Shown one piece after another: positions 49,170 through 57,895 of a stretch of 64,000 bases of DNA. The notes under the pieces were generated by a model that had not been told where the DNA came from, did not search any database, and saw only the letters and a list, made by a program, of their open reading frames with translations. Source of the stretch: Neorhizobium sp. UBA3556 (GTDB lineage: Bacteria > Pseudomonadota > Alphaproteobacteria > Rhizobiales > Rhizobiaceae); NCBI GenBank assembly GCA_002376235.1, contig DFNX01000006.1:1-64000 (forward strand), read 5' to 3'. The first letter of the stretch is position 1, and the number at the start of each line of letters is the position of its first letter. The position numbers and the translations under genes are program-made.

Positions 49170-50039
49170 ATGCCCACATTTTCACGACACGCCCTTGCGG
49201 CAATGTCGATTGTCGCTGCTTCCGCGATCGGGTGCGCCGGTGCCAATGCAGCGACGCTTGAAGCGATCAAGGAGAGCGGCACAGTCCGTATCGCGGTGGC
49301 CAATGAAATTCCTTACGGTTATGTCGATCCCAGCGGTGAAGCAAAGGGAGCCGGCCCTGATGTCGCAAAGGCCGTCATGGAAAAGCTGGGCGTGGAGAAA
49401 ATCGAATGGATCACGACAAACTTCTCGTCGTTGATTCCGGGCCTCCAGGCTGATCGCTTTGACATGGTCGCCGCGGAAATGGCCATCCTTCCCGATCGCT
49501 GCAATCAGGTGCTGTTCTCCGAGCCGAATACGTCCTACGGCGAGGGACTGCTCGTGGCGCAAGGCAACCCGAAGGACATTCACGCCTTCGAAGACTTCGC
49601 GAAGAAGGGCGATCTGAAAGTCGCAATCATGGCGGGCGCAGACCAACTTGAGATGATGCAGAAGCTGGGCGTCGATGAGGCAAATCTCGTCACGATCGCT
49701 GCAAATGCCGATGCTATCTCGACGGTTTCGACCGGTCGTGCCGACGCTTATGCCGCGACAAGCCTGACCACGAGTGGTCTCGCAAAACAGAGCGACCGGG
49801 TGGAACTTGCCGCCAAGTTCACTGACCCCGTCATCGACGGCGAGCCGGTTCGCAGCTGGGGCGGTTTCACCTTCGCAAGCGGCAATGAAGGCCTGCGTGA
49901 CGCCGTCAACGGTGCACTCGCAGAATTCAAGAAAACCGACGAATGGGCAGAGATCGGCAAGACCTATGGTTTTACCGAAGCGGATCTCGATGGTTCGACC
50001 ACGCGCACGACTGAACAGCTCTGCACGGCCTCTGACTAA
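49170..50039 (+). CDS. ehuB: Ectoine/polar amino acid-type binding protein (EhuB-like)
   Basis: This 289-residue family 3 binding protein has signal peptide MPTFSRHALAAMSIVAASAIGCAGANA. The mature part, TLEAIKESGTVRIAVANEIPYGYVDPSGEAKGAGPDVAKAVMEKLG, has the features of EhuB ectoine-binding proteins. FSSLIPGLQADRFDMVAAEMAI and CNQVLFSEPNTSYGEGLLV follow in the usual order. The operon order B-C-D-A with two permeases and an ATPase matches the ehu transporters of rhizobia. No eut degradation genes are in the window, so uptake for osmoprotection, or an ectoine-like ligand, is as likely as catabolism. The exact ligand is inference. Confidence 0.72.
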   Translation: MPTFSRHALAAMSIVAASAIGCAGANAATLEAIKESGTVRIAVANEIPYGYVDPSGEAKGAGPDVAKAVMEKLGVEKIEWITTNFSSLIPGLQADRFDMVAAEMAILPDRCNQVLFSEPNTSYGEGLLVAQGNPKDIHAFEDFAKKGDLKVAIMAGADQLEMMQKLGVDEANLVTIAANADAISTVSTGRADAYAATSLTTSGLAKQSDRVELAAKFTDPVIDGEPVRSWGGFTFASGNEGLRDAVNGALAEFKKTDEWAEIGKTYGFTEADLDGSTTRTTEQLCTASD

Positions 50040-50047
50040 GGCTTCAT

Positions 50048-50077
50048 CCTCGGGAAGGTGATTTTACTTTCCCGAGG
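50048..50077 (+). promoter_or_regulatory. Stem-loop between binding-protein and permease genes
   Basis: CCTCGGGAA (50048-50056) pairs with TTCCCGAGG (50069-50077), a 9-bp stem just after the ehuB stop and 33 bases before ehuC. No T-run follows. Such hairpins protect the upstream mRNA and raise binding-protein expression over the permeases. Confidence 0.55.
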
Positions 50078-50110
50078 CTTCCCAGAGAACTTACATAAAA
50101 GGACCAGTCG

Positions 50111-50782
50111 ATGCATTGGACCGAGTATTTCGGCCCGCTTCTGGAAGGCGCCTGGGTCACGGTACAGTTGACCATCTTCTCGACCGTGCTGGGCGCTTCC
50201 CTGGCGTTCCTTGCGGGCGTCGGAAAGCTGAGCAAAAACACTGCCGTTCGCAGTTTGTCGGTAGCCTATATCGAGATTTTTCGCGGCACCTCGCTTCTGG
50301 TGCAGCTCTTCTGGCTGTATTTCGCCCTGCCATTGGCCGGTACAGCGATCGGTATCGATCTGCGCCTGCCGCCCATCGTTGCCGGCGTTCTCGCACTTGG
50401 CCTCAATATCGGGGCCTATGGTGCAGAGGTCGTGAGAGGCGCGATCCTTGCCGTACACAAGGATCAGCGTGAAGCCGCCCGTGCCCTGAATTTCACGCCA
50501 CGCCAGACGCTCTGGACATTTGTCTTGCCCCAGGCATTGCCCGAGATGATGCCATCATTCGGAAACCTGGCCGTCCAGAACCTGAAGGATACGGCTCTCG
50601 TGTCGTTGATCAGCCTCGGAGACATCACGTTCCGCGCCGAGCAGATCCGGAATTTTACCCAGGACAGTACGACCGTCTTCTCGATGTTGCTCATCGCATA
50701 TTTCGGCATGGCGCTTGTTCTGACTGCAGCCATGCGAGCGCTCGAAATCTATGTCGGGCGTTGGCGCGCAGGGAGGATCTAA
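50111..50782 (+). CDS. ehuC: Amino acid/ectoine ABC permease (EhuC-like)
   Basis: This 223-residue HisM-type permease has membrane segments from GAWVTVQLTIFSTVLGASLAFLAG onwards and the EAA-type loop VHKDQREAARALNFTPRQTLWTFVLPQALPEMMP. It follows the ehuB gene and precedes ehuD by 3 bases. Length is right for the family. Confidence 0.85.
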   Translation: MHWTEYFGPLLEGAWVTVQLTIFSTVLGASLAFLAGVGKLSKNTAVRSLSVAYIEIFRGTSLLVQLFWLYFALPLAGTAIGIDLRLPPIVAGVLALGLNIGAYGAEVVRGAILAVHKDQREAARALNFTPRQTLWTFVLPQALPEMMPSFGNLAVQNLKDTALVSLISLGDITFRAEQIRNFTQDSTTVFSMLLIAYFGMALVLTAAMRALEIYVGRWRAGRI

Positions 50783-50785
50783 CCC

Positions 50786-51478
50786 ATGCTTTTCGGATAT
50801 GAATGGGATCTGTCGAGTCCGCTTGCGTTCGCTACGTCGATTCTGCCGATTCTTCTCCACGGTTTGCTGGTAACGATACAGGCGGCCGTGCTCGGTTTCG
50901 CTGTTGCCCTCGTTCTCGGTCTCGTATGGGCGGTGCTCAAAAGCGCGCCGTCTCGCTTCATCGCCTGGCCTGCAAAGATCATCACTGAGTTCATCCGTGA
51001 TACGCCATTGCTGGTTCAGCTCTTCTTTCTCTACTACGTGCTTCCCGACCACGGGATCGTCCTGCCGGCGTTTCTGACAGGCGCGCTCGCGCTTGGGATT
51101 CAGTACAGCGCCTATACAGCTGAGGTCTATCGAGCCGGGCTGGAGGCCGTGGGGAGGGACCAGAGGGAAGCGGCGAGGGCTCTCAATCTCAGCTCTGCCA
51201 GGACGTTCAGCCATATCATCGTGCCACAGGCGATCCCGCGGATCATACCGGCCATGGGCAACTATCTTGTCTCGATCATGAAGGACGTTCCGGTTCTGTC
51301 CGTCGTCACTGTGCTCGAAATGCTCAATGTCGCCAAGATCGTCGGAGACCGGACTTTCGACTATCTGATCCCGCTTTCGATGGTTGGCCTCATCTATCTC
51401 ATCATGACGATAATCGCATCCGCCGGCGTTCGACTTGTTGATGCCGCGTTGCCAGTTCGAGGAATCCCCCTGAAATGA
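50786..51478 (+). CDS. ehuD: Amino acid/ectoine ABC permease (EhuD-like)
   Basis: This 230-residue second permease has LHGLLVTIQAAVLGFAVALVLGLVWAV as the first segments and the coupling loop VGRDQREAARALNLSSARTFSHIIVPQAIPRIIPAMG. It overlaps the ehuA gene by 4 bases (ATGA). Two different permeases in tandem fit the heterodimer used by ectoine-type transporters. Confidence 0.85.
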   Translation: MLFGYEWDLSSPLAFATSILPILLHGLLVTIQAAVLGFAVALVLGLVWAVLKSAPSRFIAWPAKIITEFIRDTPLLVQLFFLYYVLPDHGIVLPAFLTGALALGIQYSAYTAEVYRAGLEAVGRDQREAARALNLSSARTFSHIIVPQAIPRIIPAMGNYLVSIMKDVPVLSVVTVLEMLNVAKIVGDRTFDYLIPLSMVGLIYLIMTIIASAGVRLVDAALPVRGIPLK

Positions 51479-52248
51479 ATGACCCCATCTTGAAATTCGA
51501 CAAGGTCGTGAAGCGGTTCGGTGATCTCACCGTTCTCAACAAACTGGATTTCGAGGTTCGAAAAGGAGAAAAGGTTTCGATCATCGGTCCGTCGGGTTCC
51601 GGAAAATCGACGGTGCTGCGCATCCTCATGACGCTTGAAGGCATAGAGGAGGGAACTGTAATCGTCGATGGAGAGCCACTCTGGCATGAGCGCGATGCGG
51701 CAGATAACCTCAAGCCTGCCTCTGAAGCCCATCTTAGAAAGATGCGCGGCAAACTTGGTATGGTGTTTCAGCACTTCAATCTTTTTCCGCATATGACGGT
51801 GCTGCGCAATATCACCGAAGCGCCCGTGCAGGTGCTTGGACTGTCAAAGGCGGAAGCACGTCAACGGGGGGAAGAGCTTCTTGAACTCGTCGGGCTGGCG
51901 GACCAGGCGGCAAAGTATCCAAGCCAGCTCTCCGGCGGGCAGAAGCAGCGGGTGGGGATCGCGCGAGCACTGGCCATGCGGCCAAGCATTTTGCTTTTCG
52001 ACGAGCCGACTTCCGCTCTTGATCCAGAGCTTGTGGGCGAGGTGCTCAACGTCATCGGCAAGCTCGCGGATGAGCACGATCTCACCATGCTGCTGGTCAC
52101 CCACGAGATGCGCTTTGCCCGCGAGATTTCCGACCGGGTTTGTTTTTTCGACAGGGGGCGAATCCGAGAGGAAGGAACGCCGGATGAGATTTTCTCCGAT
52201 CCAAGCGAAGAGCGAACTAGAGAGTTTCTTCAAGCGGTATTGGAATAG
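51475..52248 (+). CDS. ehuA: Amino acid/ectoine ABC transporter ATPase (EhuA-like)
   Basis: This 257-residue ATPase of the polar amino acid group has Walker A GPSGSGKST, Q-loop MVFQHFNLFPHMTVL, signature LSGGQKQRVGIARALA, Walker B ILLFDEPTSALDPEL and switch VTHEMRFAREIS. The insert IVDGEPLWHERDAADNLKPASE between Walker A and the Q-loop is typical for this subfamily. It is last gene in the operon. Just after it, a MarR-type operator (52289-52303) begins a new unit. Confidence 0.9.
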   Translation: MNDPILKFDKVVKRFGDLTVLNKLDFEVRKGEKVSIIGPSGSGKSTVLRILMTLEGIEEGTVIVDGEPLWHERDAADNLKPASEAHLRKMRGKLGMVFQHFNLFPHMTVLRNITEAPVQVLGLSKAEARQRGEELLELVGLADQAAKYPSQLSGGQKQRVGIARALAMRPSILLFDEPTSALDPELVGEVLNVIGKLADEHDLTMLLVTHEMRFAREISDRVCFFDRGRIREEGTPDEIFSDPSEERTREFLQAVLE

Positions 52249-52288
52249 AGAATCGGGAAAGCATAACCGAAGAAAATCTACCAAAAAC

Positions 52289-52303
52289 ATCATGCCGTGA
52301 TAT
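52289..52303 (+). promoter_or_regulatory. MarR-type operator, copy 1
   Basis: ATCATGCCGTGATAT, palindromic (ATCA-N5-TGAT), matches the sites at 59737-59751 (same 15 bases on the other strand) and 60705-60719 (one mismatch). It lies 42 bases upstream of the small gene at 52345. Confidence 0.65.
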
Positions 52304-52344
52304 AAAACGCCTCGGGGTAAGTTGATCGGGTCAAGCCGACAGCA

Positions 52345-52509
52345 ATGAGTGGGGAATTCGGTGTGAATGATATTGCGCAGATCGCGAAGCTATCGTTGTT
52401 GCTGGAGATAAGACTTCAAGAGCGCGGTTTGTTGAGCGATTCTGGTGGAATTTCCGAAACGTTACCGCCTGACATCCTCGACAAGATCGATGGACTGATT
52501 GACAACTGA
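52345..52509 (+). CDS. Small conserved-looking protein under a MarR-type operator
   Basis: This 54-residue frame starts MSGEFGVNDIAQIAKLSLLLEIRLQ and ends DILDKIDGLIDN. It is acidic, helical and without signal or membrane segment. It is too short to identify. The operator 42 bases upstream and an absence of competing frames support it as a real gene. Function unknown. Confidence 0.5.
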   Translation: MSGEFGVNDIAQIAKLSLLLEIRLQERGLLSDSGGISETLPPDILDKIDGLIDN

Positions 52510-52669
52510 ACTTGAAGGCTTGCTACGCATCGGCTTCGCCGTCAGACAGGGGAGGCGCTGTCACCGCCGGTCGCGCGCGCCGCGCGCCTAATGCTTCGGG
52601 AAGTCTGCGAGGCAGTCTTCGACCATGACGAAATGCAAGGCGTCCTCCAGACCCACTGAAAGAAACCAG

Positions 52670-52996
52670 ATGAACTCTCATCTCGGAATTGGTTCAGTCA
52701 TTAAAGCCTGTGCGGTCGTTGCAGCCGGCGGCTTGACGTGGCTTCCAGCCCCAGCAGCTTGCGCCCCGCGGTGCGCCGACATCGTGCGGGCTTTCCTAAT
52801 GAACTCGCCAGCAGAGCTCCTATCCGTCAAGGCCAAACGAGATGGGTGTTTGGTAACTTACCTCCTGCACCGTGATGGCGAGCGCCCCATGCGCGTGACC
52901 CGTGAGCTACGGGCAGCAGAGGCAGGTCTCGCTCAGGCAGAAAAGAAATCAGGGTCCGTGCTGGTAGTTGACGAGGCGAAGGTGCCATTGCGTTGA
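52670..52996 (+). CDS. Small exported hypothetical protein
   Basis: This 108-residue frame from MNSHLGIGSVIKACAVVAAGGLTW has a signal-like hydrophobic segment ending near PAACA. The mature part (RCADIVRAFLMNSPAELLSVKAKRDGCLVTYLLHRDGERP) has two Cys. GAAAGAAAC precedes the ATG; a longer start at 52625 is less likely. No family recognised. Confidence 0.5.
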   Translation: MNSHLGIGSVIKACAVVAAGGLTWLPAPAACAPRCADIVRAFLMNSPAELLSVKAKRDGCLVTYLLHRDGERPMRVTRELRAAEAGLAQAEKKSGSVLVVDEAKVPLR

Positions 52997-53227
52997 GCCG
53001 GCGTTTAACTGTCCTTCTTGCTCGACCTTTTCACCTGCCTGCTAGCTCGAAAGCCCAAGTCTTTCTGCCACGTTCTGACGCTCAATTTGAACTCGTGACA
53101 TCATCCGATCGACTGTCAGGTGTTCCTCTTCCCGCCCTCTGATCATGTTTTTGTGACCACCCAAAGGTTGACGGGAGGGACATGGGCGCCATGCTTTTGC
53201 CTAAATTACGAATCCCGAAAGGATGCC

Positions 53228-55447
53228 ATGCCCTTCTGCCGCACTGCCGCCAGCCTGTTGTTTTTGTTGGCCCTTATCGTCTCTCCAACGCTTTCGAATG
53301 CGCAAGAGCCCTCTCAACTAACATCGCAGCCTGCCAGTAGCGTCGATGACCTGATCCGCATCCTCGAGAACGAAGGCGCCCGAAATGCACTTCTGACGAG
53401 ACTAAAAAACGAGGCGGCAGCACAGCAGGTCACGGAGCCGGTCGAAGAGGAGCCGACGATTGCTCGCCAGATTGCCGAACAGACGAGAGCGGCGGCGGAA
53501 CAGATCGTTGCCGGTGGTGAGGCGGTCTGGAGTGGTGTTGCAGCCCTAGCGGTCATCTTCACCGGTGCAAGCACGATCGACTACGGTTCGATCCAATCCC
53601 TGATCCTTAACGTCATCCTCGTCGGCGCGGGCCTGTTTGCGGCATTCTTCGTGTTGCGCATGTTGGCTCATCTCTTCCAACGTACTCTGGATAACCGTGC
53701 CGCTGGTCGCCATTGGTCTATCAGGGCAATCTTCACTGTCATCGCGACAATCGCAGACATCGTGACCGTCGCTATGGCCTGGGGCGCTGGTTACGTGATC
53801 GCGCTGCAGGTAATCGGTGGCGTCGACGGCCGCATGGATATCAATCAAACGCTTCTCCTCAATGCCTTCCTGATGGTGGAGATGCTCAAGGTCGCGATGC
53901 GGCACATTCTGCAGCCACGCTTTCCGGCGCTGAGGCTTGTGCCGATTTCCGATACCACCGCCGCTTATTGGTATTTTTGGGCAGCGCGCGCCGTCTCGCT
54001 TGTCGGTTACACCTTCATGTTCGTCGCACCGATCCTTGCGTCGAACGTTTCCGAGGCGGCCGCCCAGGCCGTTCGTGTTCTTGTGATGCTGACAGCCTTG
54101 GTCATCGCGATTGTCATCGTTCTGCAAAATCGTGATCGTGTCCGGGAGGCCCTGTCGTCTCGCGCGGCGGGGGGGCGGACAGACTTTATCGGTCGCAGCG
54201 GTGCATTTCTCGCCGGTATCTGGCATCTGTTGGCGATCGCTTATCTGATCGCGATCTTCGTCGTTTGGCTCGTGAACCCGACTGCCGCTCTGCCTTTCAT
54301 GATGGCTGCAACTGTCAAGTCTATCGTCGCCGTGGTGGTTGGCGGTCTGGTCGTTGCCTTCATCCATCGCTTTGCCAATGCCGGCCTGCGGTTGCCTGAC
54401 GATGTTTGCGCGCGCCTGCCTGCACTGGAGGGAAGGCTGCAAGCCTTTGTTCCGCGTGTCATGCAGATCATCAGGACAGTGGTGACGATCGGTGTCGTCG
54501 TTGCTGTTGCCCAGTCATGGGGCCTGGTTGACTTCCTTGGTTGGCTGTCGTCGGAAGCCGGCCAGCGGATCAGCGGTTCGGCCTTTGCTGCACTGATCAT
54601 CCTCATGATTGGCTTCGTCGCCTATCTGGCGATGTCGTCCTGGGTCGAATATCGCCTCAACCCGGAATTCGGCACGATCCCGACGAGCCGCGAGAAGACG
54701 TTGCTGTCGCTCTTCCGAAACGCCTTCACCATCGCACTTGTTGTGCTGGTATCGATGCTGGCGCTGGCTCAGATCGGCGTCAATATCGCGCCGCTTCTGG
54801 CGGGCGCTGGCGTGCTGGGTCTGGCGATCGGCTTCGGTGCCCAGAAACTGGTGCAGGACATCATAACCGGTGTCTTCATTCAGCTTGAGAACGTCATGAA
54901 CGAGGGTGACGTCGTCAGCCTTGGCAGCGTCAGCGGTGTCGTTGAGAAGCTGACGATCCGCTCCGTTTCCATCCGCTCGCTGGATGCTACCCTCCATCTC
55001 ATTCCGTTTTCGTCGGTCGATACGGTTTCCAACCTCGTCAAGGATTTCGGCTACCATGTCGCGGAGATCCGCGTCGCCTACCGTGAAAACATCGACGAGG
55101 TGAAGGACGCAATGCAGGAAGCCTTCGATCTTCTCATGCAGACAGAGTGGGCCGAACAGGTCATCGATAAACTCGATATGCATGGCGTCACATCTCTGGG
55201 AGAAAGCGCAGTGGTCGTACGCGCCCGCATCAAGACGATCGCCGGCGGTCATTGGGGTGCCGGGCGTGCCTATAACGAGTTCATCAAGCAGGTTTTCGAT
55301 CGTCGCGGCATTCAAATACCGTTCCCGCATGTCACGTTCTATATGGGCGAGGACAAGGCCGGCAAGGCACCGCCGCTCCGGTTGGAGGGCGAAACACACC
55401 CGAAGCAGAAAACAGACAATGATTTGAAGCCGATCCTGCAACCGTGA
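53228..55447 (+). CDS. Mechanosensitive ion channel (MscS family, large)
   Basis: This 739-residue membrane channel has a signal peptide (AASLLFLLALIVSPTLSNA) and a periplasmic N-terminal part with a helical stretch (LTSQPASSVDDLIRILENEGARNALLTRLKN). About ten membrane segments lead to the MscS pore helix region IGVNIAPLLAGAGVLGLAIGFGAQKLVQDIITGVFIQLENVMNEGDVV, followed by the cytoplasmic beta and alpha/beta vestibule (AEIRVAYRENIDEVKDAMQEAF to GIQIPFPHVTFYM). The long N-terminus places it with the YbiO/MscM-like members. It releases solutes on hypo-osmotic shock, complementing the ehu and BCCT uptake systems nearby. ATG 53228 follows CCGAAAGGATGCC. Confidence 0.92.
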   Translation: MPFCRTAASLLFLLALIVSPTLSNAQEPSQLTSQPASSVDDLIRILENEGARNALLTRLKNEAAAQQVTEPVEEEPTIARQIAEQTRAAAEQIVAGGEAVWSGVAALAVIFTGASTIDYGSIQSLILNVILVGAGLFAAFFVLRMLAHLFQRTLDNRAAGRHWSIRAIFTVIATIADIVTVAMAWGAGYVIALQVIGGVDGRMDINQTLLLNAFLMVEMLKVAMRHILQPRFPALRLVPISDTTAAYWYFWAARAVSLVGYTFMFVAPILASNVSEAAAQAVRVLVMLTALVIAIVIVLQNRDRVREALSSRAAGGRTDFIGRSGAFLAGIWHLLAIAYLIAIFVVWLVNPTAALPFMMAATVKSIVAVVVGGLVVAFIHRFANAGLRLPDDVCARLPALEGRLQAFVPRVMQIIRTVVTIGVVVAVAQSWGLVDFLGWLSSEAGQRISGSAFAALIILMIGFVAYLAMSSWVEYRLNPEFGTIPTSREKTLLSLFRNAFTIALVVLVSMLALAQIGVNIAPLLAGAGVLGLAIGFGAQKLVQDIITGVFIQLENVMNEGDVVSLGSVSGVVEKLTIRSVSIRSLDATLHLIPFSSVDTVSNLVKDFGYHVAEIRVAYRENIDEVKDAMQEAFDLLMQTEWAEQVIDKLDMHGVTSLGESAVVVRARIKTIAGGHWGAGRAYNEFIKQVFDRRGIQIPFPHVTFYMGEDKAGKAPPLRLEGETHPKQKTDNDLKPILQP

Positions 55448-55572
55448 CCTCCTTCAAAGGAGATGGAATTTGCATGAGAGAGTCCTAAATCTCATTCCAG
55501 ACCAAATGAATGACCGGTGTCCTCTCTGATTCCGGGGAGCACCATATCAAGCGAAGAAAGCAAGTTCTCGCC

Positions 55573-57567
55573 ATGAAAAACTTCATCATCAATCCACCGG
55601 TCTTTTACGGGGCCATCATCGTCATCGGCCTCTTCCTGGCAGTCGGCGTACTTGTCCCCGGTCAGGCCGGAGCGCTGTTCGGGGCCGTCCAGACCTATAT
55701 TCTCGGCGCCTTCGGCTGGTTCTACCTGCTTTCGGTAGGCATTTTTCTAGTGGCGGTCCTGACGCTTTGTTTCGGGCGTTTTGGACAGTTGAAGCTCGGC
55801 CCGGACGATTCTGTTCCGGATTTCCGCTTCGTCTCATGGATTGCAATGCTGTTTGCTGCCGGAATGGGCATCGGGCTGATGTTTTATGCCGTCGGTGAGC
55901 CGATGACGCATTTCATGGCGCCGCCGACGGCAGAACCGCGCTCGATCGAAGCCATGCGCGAGGCGATGACCGTCACCTTCTTCCATTGGGGCATTCACGC
56001 TTGGGCCATCTATGCCGTGGTTGGACTGTCGCTCGCCTATTTCGGCTACCGTTATAACCTGCCGCTGACCATCCGGTCGGGTCTGTACCCGCTGCTGAAA
56101 AGCCGGATAGACGGCCCGATCGGACACGCCGTCGATATCTTCGCCATTGTCGGCACCATGTTCGGTATTGCCACCTCGCTGGGCGTCGGCGTTTCGCAAA
56201 TCAATGCTGGTCTTAACCACTTGCTTGGCATTCCGATTGGCATTGAAGTCCAGATTCCCTTGATTGCGGTAGTGACCGCAATGGCCACGGTCTCCGTTGT
56301 AACCGGCCTGGACAAGGGCGTGCGTATCCTTTCCGAGACGAACCTCGTCGTTGCCATCCTGCTGATGATGTTTGTTCTCGTCGTTGGACCGACCAGTCAA
56401 TTGTTCCGTGATTTCGTTCAGAATCTCGGTCTCTATTTCGACACGCTGGTGCTGCGAACCTTCAACATCTACGCCTATCAACCGACACCCTGGATCGACA
56501 GCTGGACCCTGTTCTACTGGGCTTGGTGGATATCCTGGTCGCCATTCGTCGGCATGTTCATCGCCCGCATTTCCCGCGGCCGGACCGTTCGCGAATTCGT
56601 CATGGCCGTGCTGTTCATCCCCGCAGGTTTTAGCTTTTTCTGGATGACGGTCTTCGGAAACACCGCAATGTTCATCGATACCGGCCTTGCAGCCGGTGCT
56701 CTGGGCACGGCCGTTGCCGATGACGTTTCGGTCGGCCTGTTCCGTTTCTTTGAATACCTGCCCCTGTCCGGACTGACGTCGACACTTGCCGTCCTTCTGG
56801 TGTCGATCTTCTTCATCACGTCGGCCGATTCCGGTGCGCTGGTTGTCGATTCCATCGCGGCCGGCGGTGAAACGCAGACAACGACCGGGCAGCGTGTGTT
56901 CTGGTGTGCGATGGAAGGTGTTGTCGCCGGCTGCCTCCTGCTGGCTGGCGGCCTGGCAGCCCTACAGTCGGCGACGGTTGCCAGCGCCCTACCATTCACC
57001 ATCGTCATGCTGGCACTGGTCCTGTCGCTCTATCTCGGCATGCGGGAAGATCTGGCGCAGCGGGATGCCCATCACGGACAAAACCCGCTTCCCGCCGCTC
57101 AGCCTGCTTCGGGACAAACCTGGCAGCGGCGTCTTGCGCTCATGCTGACGGCGGCGACGGAGAAGGACGTTCGACGCTTCATCGACGCTCAGGTTCGACC
57201 GGCCCTCGATCAGGTCGCTGCCGAGCTCAGTTCCCGCGGCAGGCATACCGAAGTGGTCGAAGAAGAGGGCGATAGCGCCATTGCCCTGCGCTCGCCTGCG
57301 GACGGCGTGCGCGACTTCGTCTACGGGGTAAGCCTCGTTGGCCACCGGATTGCCAGCTTCACGCCCGTTCGCGCTGGCTCGGCAGAATTCCGTTATGAAG
57401 CTCGGACGTATTTTTCGAGCGGAAACCGTGGCTATGACGTCATGGGCATGTCACGCGATCAATTGATCAGCGATGTGCTTGCCCAGTTCGAACGATACCT
57501 GCATCTGGTTCACTCGCCCGAGTTTCAGCTCGTTCATACCGCGCCGGAGCATCAATCCGGCGTGTAG
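55573..57567 (+). CDS. BCCT-family osmoprotectant transporter (BetT-like)
   Basis: This 664-residue Na+- or H+-coupled transporter for betaine, choline or carnitine has twelve membrane segments. The family hallmark is FVSWIAMLFAAGMGIGLMFYAVGEPMTHF. SWTLFYWAWWISWSPFVGMFIARISRGRTVREF (the WxWWxxWxPFVG signature), then FIPAGFSFFWMTVFG and FFITSADSGALVVDSIAAGG, are also conserved. The C-terminal cytoplasmic tail of about 170 residues resembles the osmosensing domain of BetT. ATG 55573 was chosen because the segment before it is polar and atypical; a start at 55510 would add 21 residues. It is downstream of the mechanosensitive channel gene, with which it shares an osmotic role. Confidence 0.92.
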   Translation: MKNFIINPPVFYGAIIVIGLFLAVGVLVPGQAGALFGAVQTYILGAFGWFYLLSVGIFLVAVLTLCFGRFGQLKLGPDDSVPDFRFVSWIAMLFAAGMGIGLMFYAVGEPMTHFMAPPTAEPRSIEAMREAMTVTFFHWGIHAWAIYAVVGLSLAYFGYRYNLPLTIRSGLYPLLKSRIDGPIGHAVDIFAIVGTMFGIATSLGVGVSQINAGLNHLLGIPIGIEVQIPLIAVVTAMATVSVVTGLDKGVRILSETNLVVAILLMMFVLVVGPTSQLFRDFVQNLGLYFDTLVLRTFNIYAYQPTPWIDSWTLFYWAWWISWSPFVGMFIARISRGRTVREFVMAVLFIPAGFSFFWMTVFGNTAMFIDTGLAAGALGTAVADDVSVGLFRFFEYLPLSGLTSTLAVLLVSIFFITSADSGALVVDSIAAGGETQTTTGQRVFWCAMEGVVAGCLLLAGGLAALQSATVASALPFTIVMLALVLSLYLGMREDLAQRDAHHGQNPLPAAQPASGQTWQRRLALMLTAATEKDVRRFIDAQVRPALDQVAAELSSRGRHTEVVEEEGDSAIALRSPADGVRDFVYGVSLVGHRIASFTPVRAGSAEFRYEARTYFSSGNRGYDVMGMSRDQLISDVLAQFERYLHLVHSPEFQLVHTAPEHQSGV

Positions 57568-57636
57568 GCTCAGGCTGAGCGTAGGGGCGGCAAGAACTCG
57601 CCGCTCACTATCGGTTGCCTCCTGTTGCAAGGCTTG

Positions 57637-57670
57637 AAGGAACGGTGACAACCATGCGCCGTTCCTTTTT
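57637..57670 (+). terminator. Intrinsic terminator after the BCCT gene
   Basis: AAGGAACGG (57637-57645) pairs with CCGTTCCTT (57659-57667), running into a T-run ending at 57670. A 9-bp stem with U-tract is a good Rho-independent terminator, 69 bases after the BCCT stop. The loop is 13 bases, on the long side. Confidence 0.75.
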
Positions 57671-57690
57671 GTGTGAAAGGAGTACGCAAA

Positions 57691-57882
57691 ATGCAGAGCG
57701 AGATAGATACTGACTACACAGCGAGAGCGCTGTCCGATCATTACGGGATCGATATCGCAGAGGCCACACGGCTGATTGCGCGGTTCGGATGCAATCGCAA
57801 GGAAATTGACTTGTTGCTGGGAGCCCGTGATCGATCGGTTCAGCCGCAGGTGGCAGACCAAGCCGCAGTGACATCGTTATGA
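57691..57882 (+). CDS. Small helical hypothetical protein
   Basis: This 63-residue frame starts MQSEIDTDYTARALSDHYGIDIAEATRLIARFGCNRKEIDLLLGARD. It has no signal or membrane segment, is rich in charged residues, and is probably two or three helices. AAAGGAG at 57676-57682 is 8 bases upstream of the ATG at 57691; a longer GTG start at 57673 is unlikely. Stress-linked small proteins of this kind are common in rhizobia but I cannot name the family with confidence. Confidence 0.55.
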   Translation: MQSEIDTDYTARALSDHYGIDIAEATRLIARFGCNRKEIDLLLGARDRSVQPQVADQAAVTSL

Positions 57883-57895
57883 AGACAAATATGGG

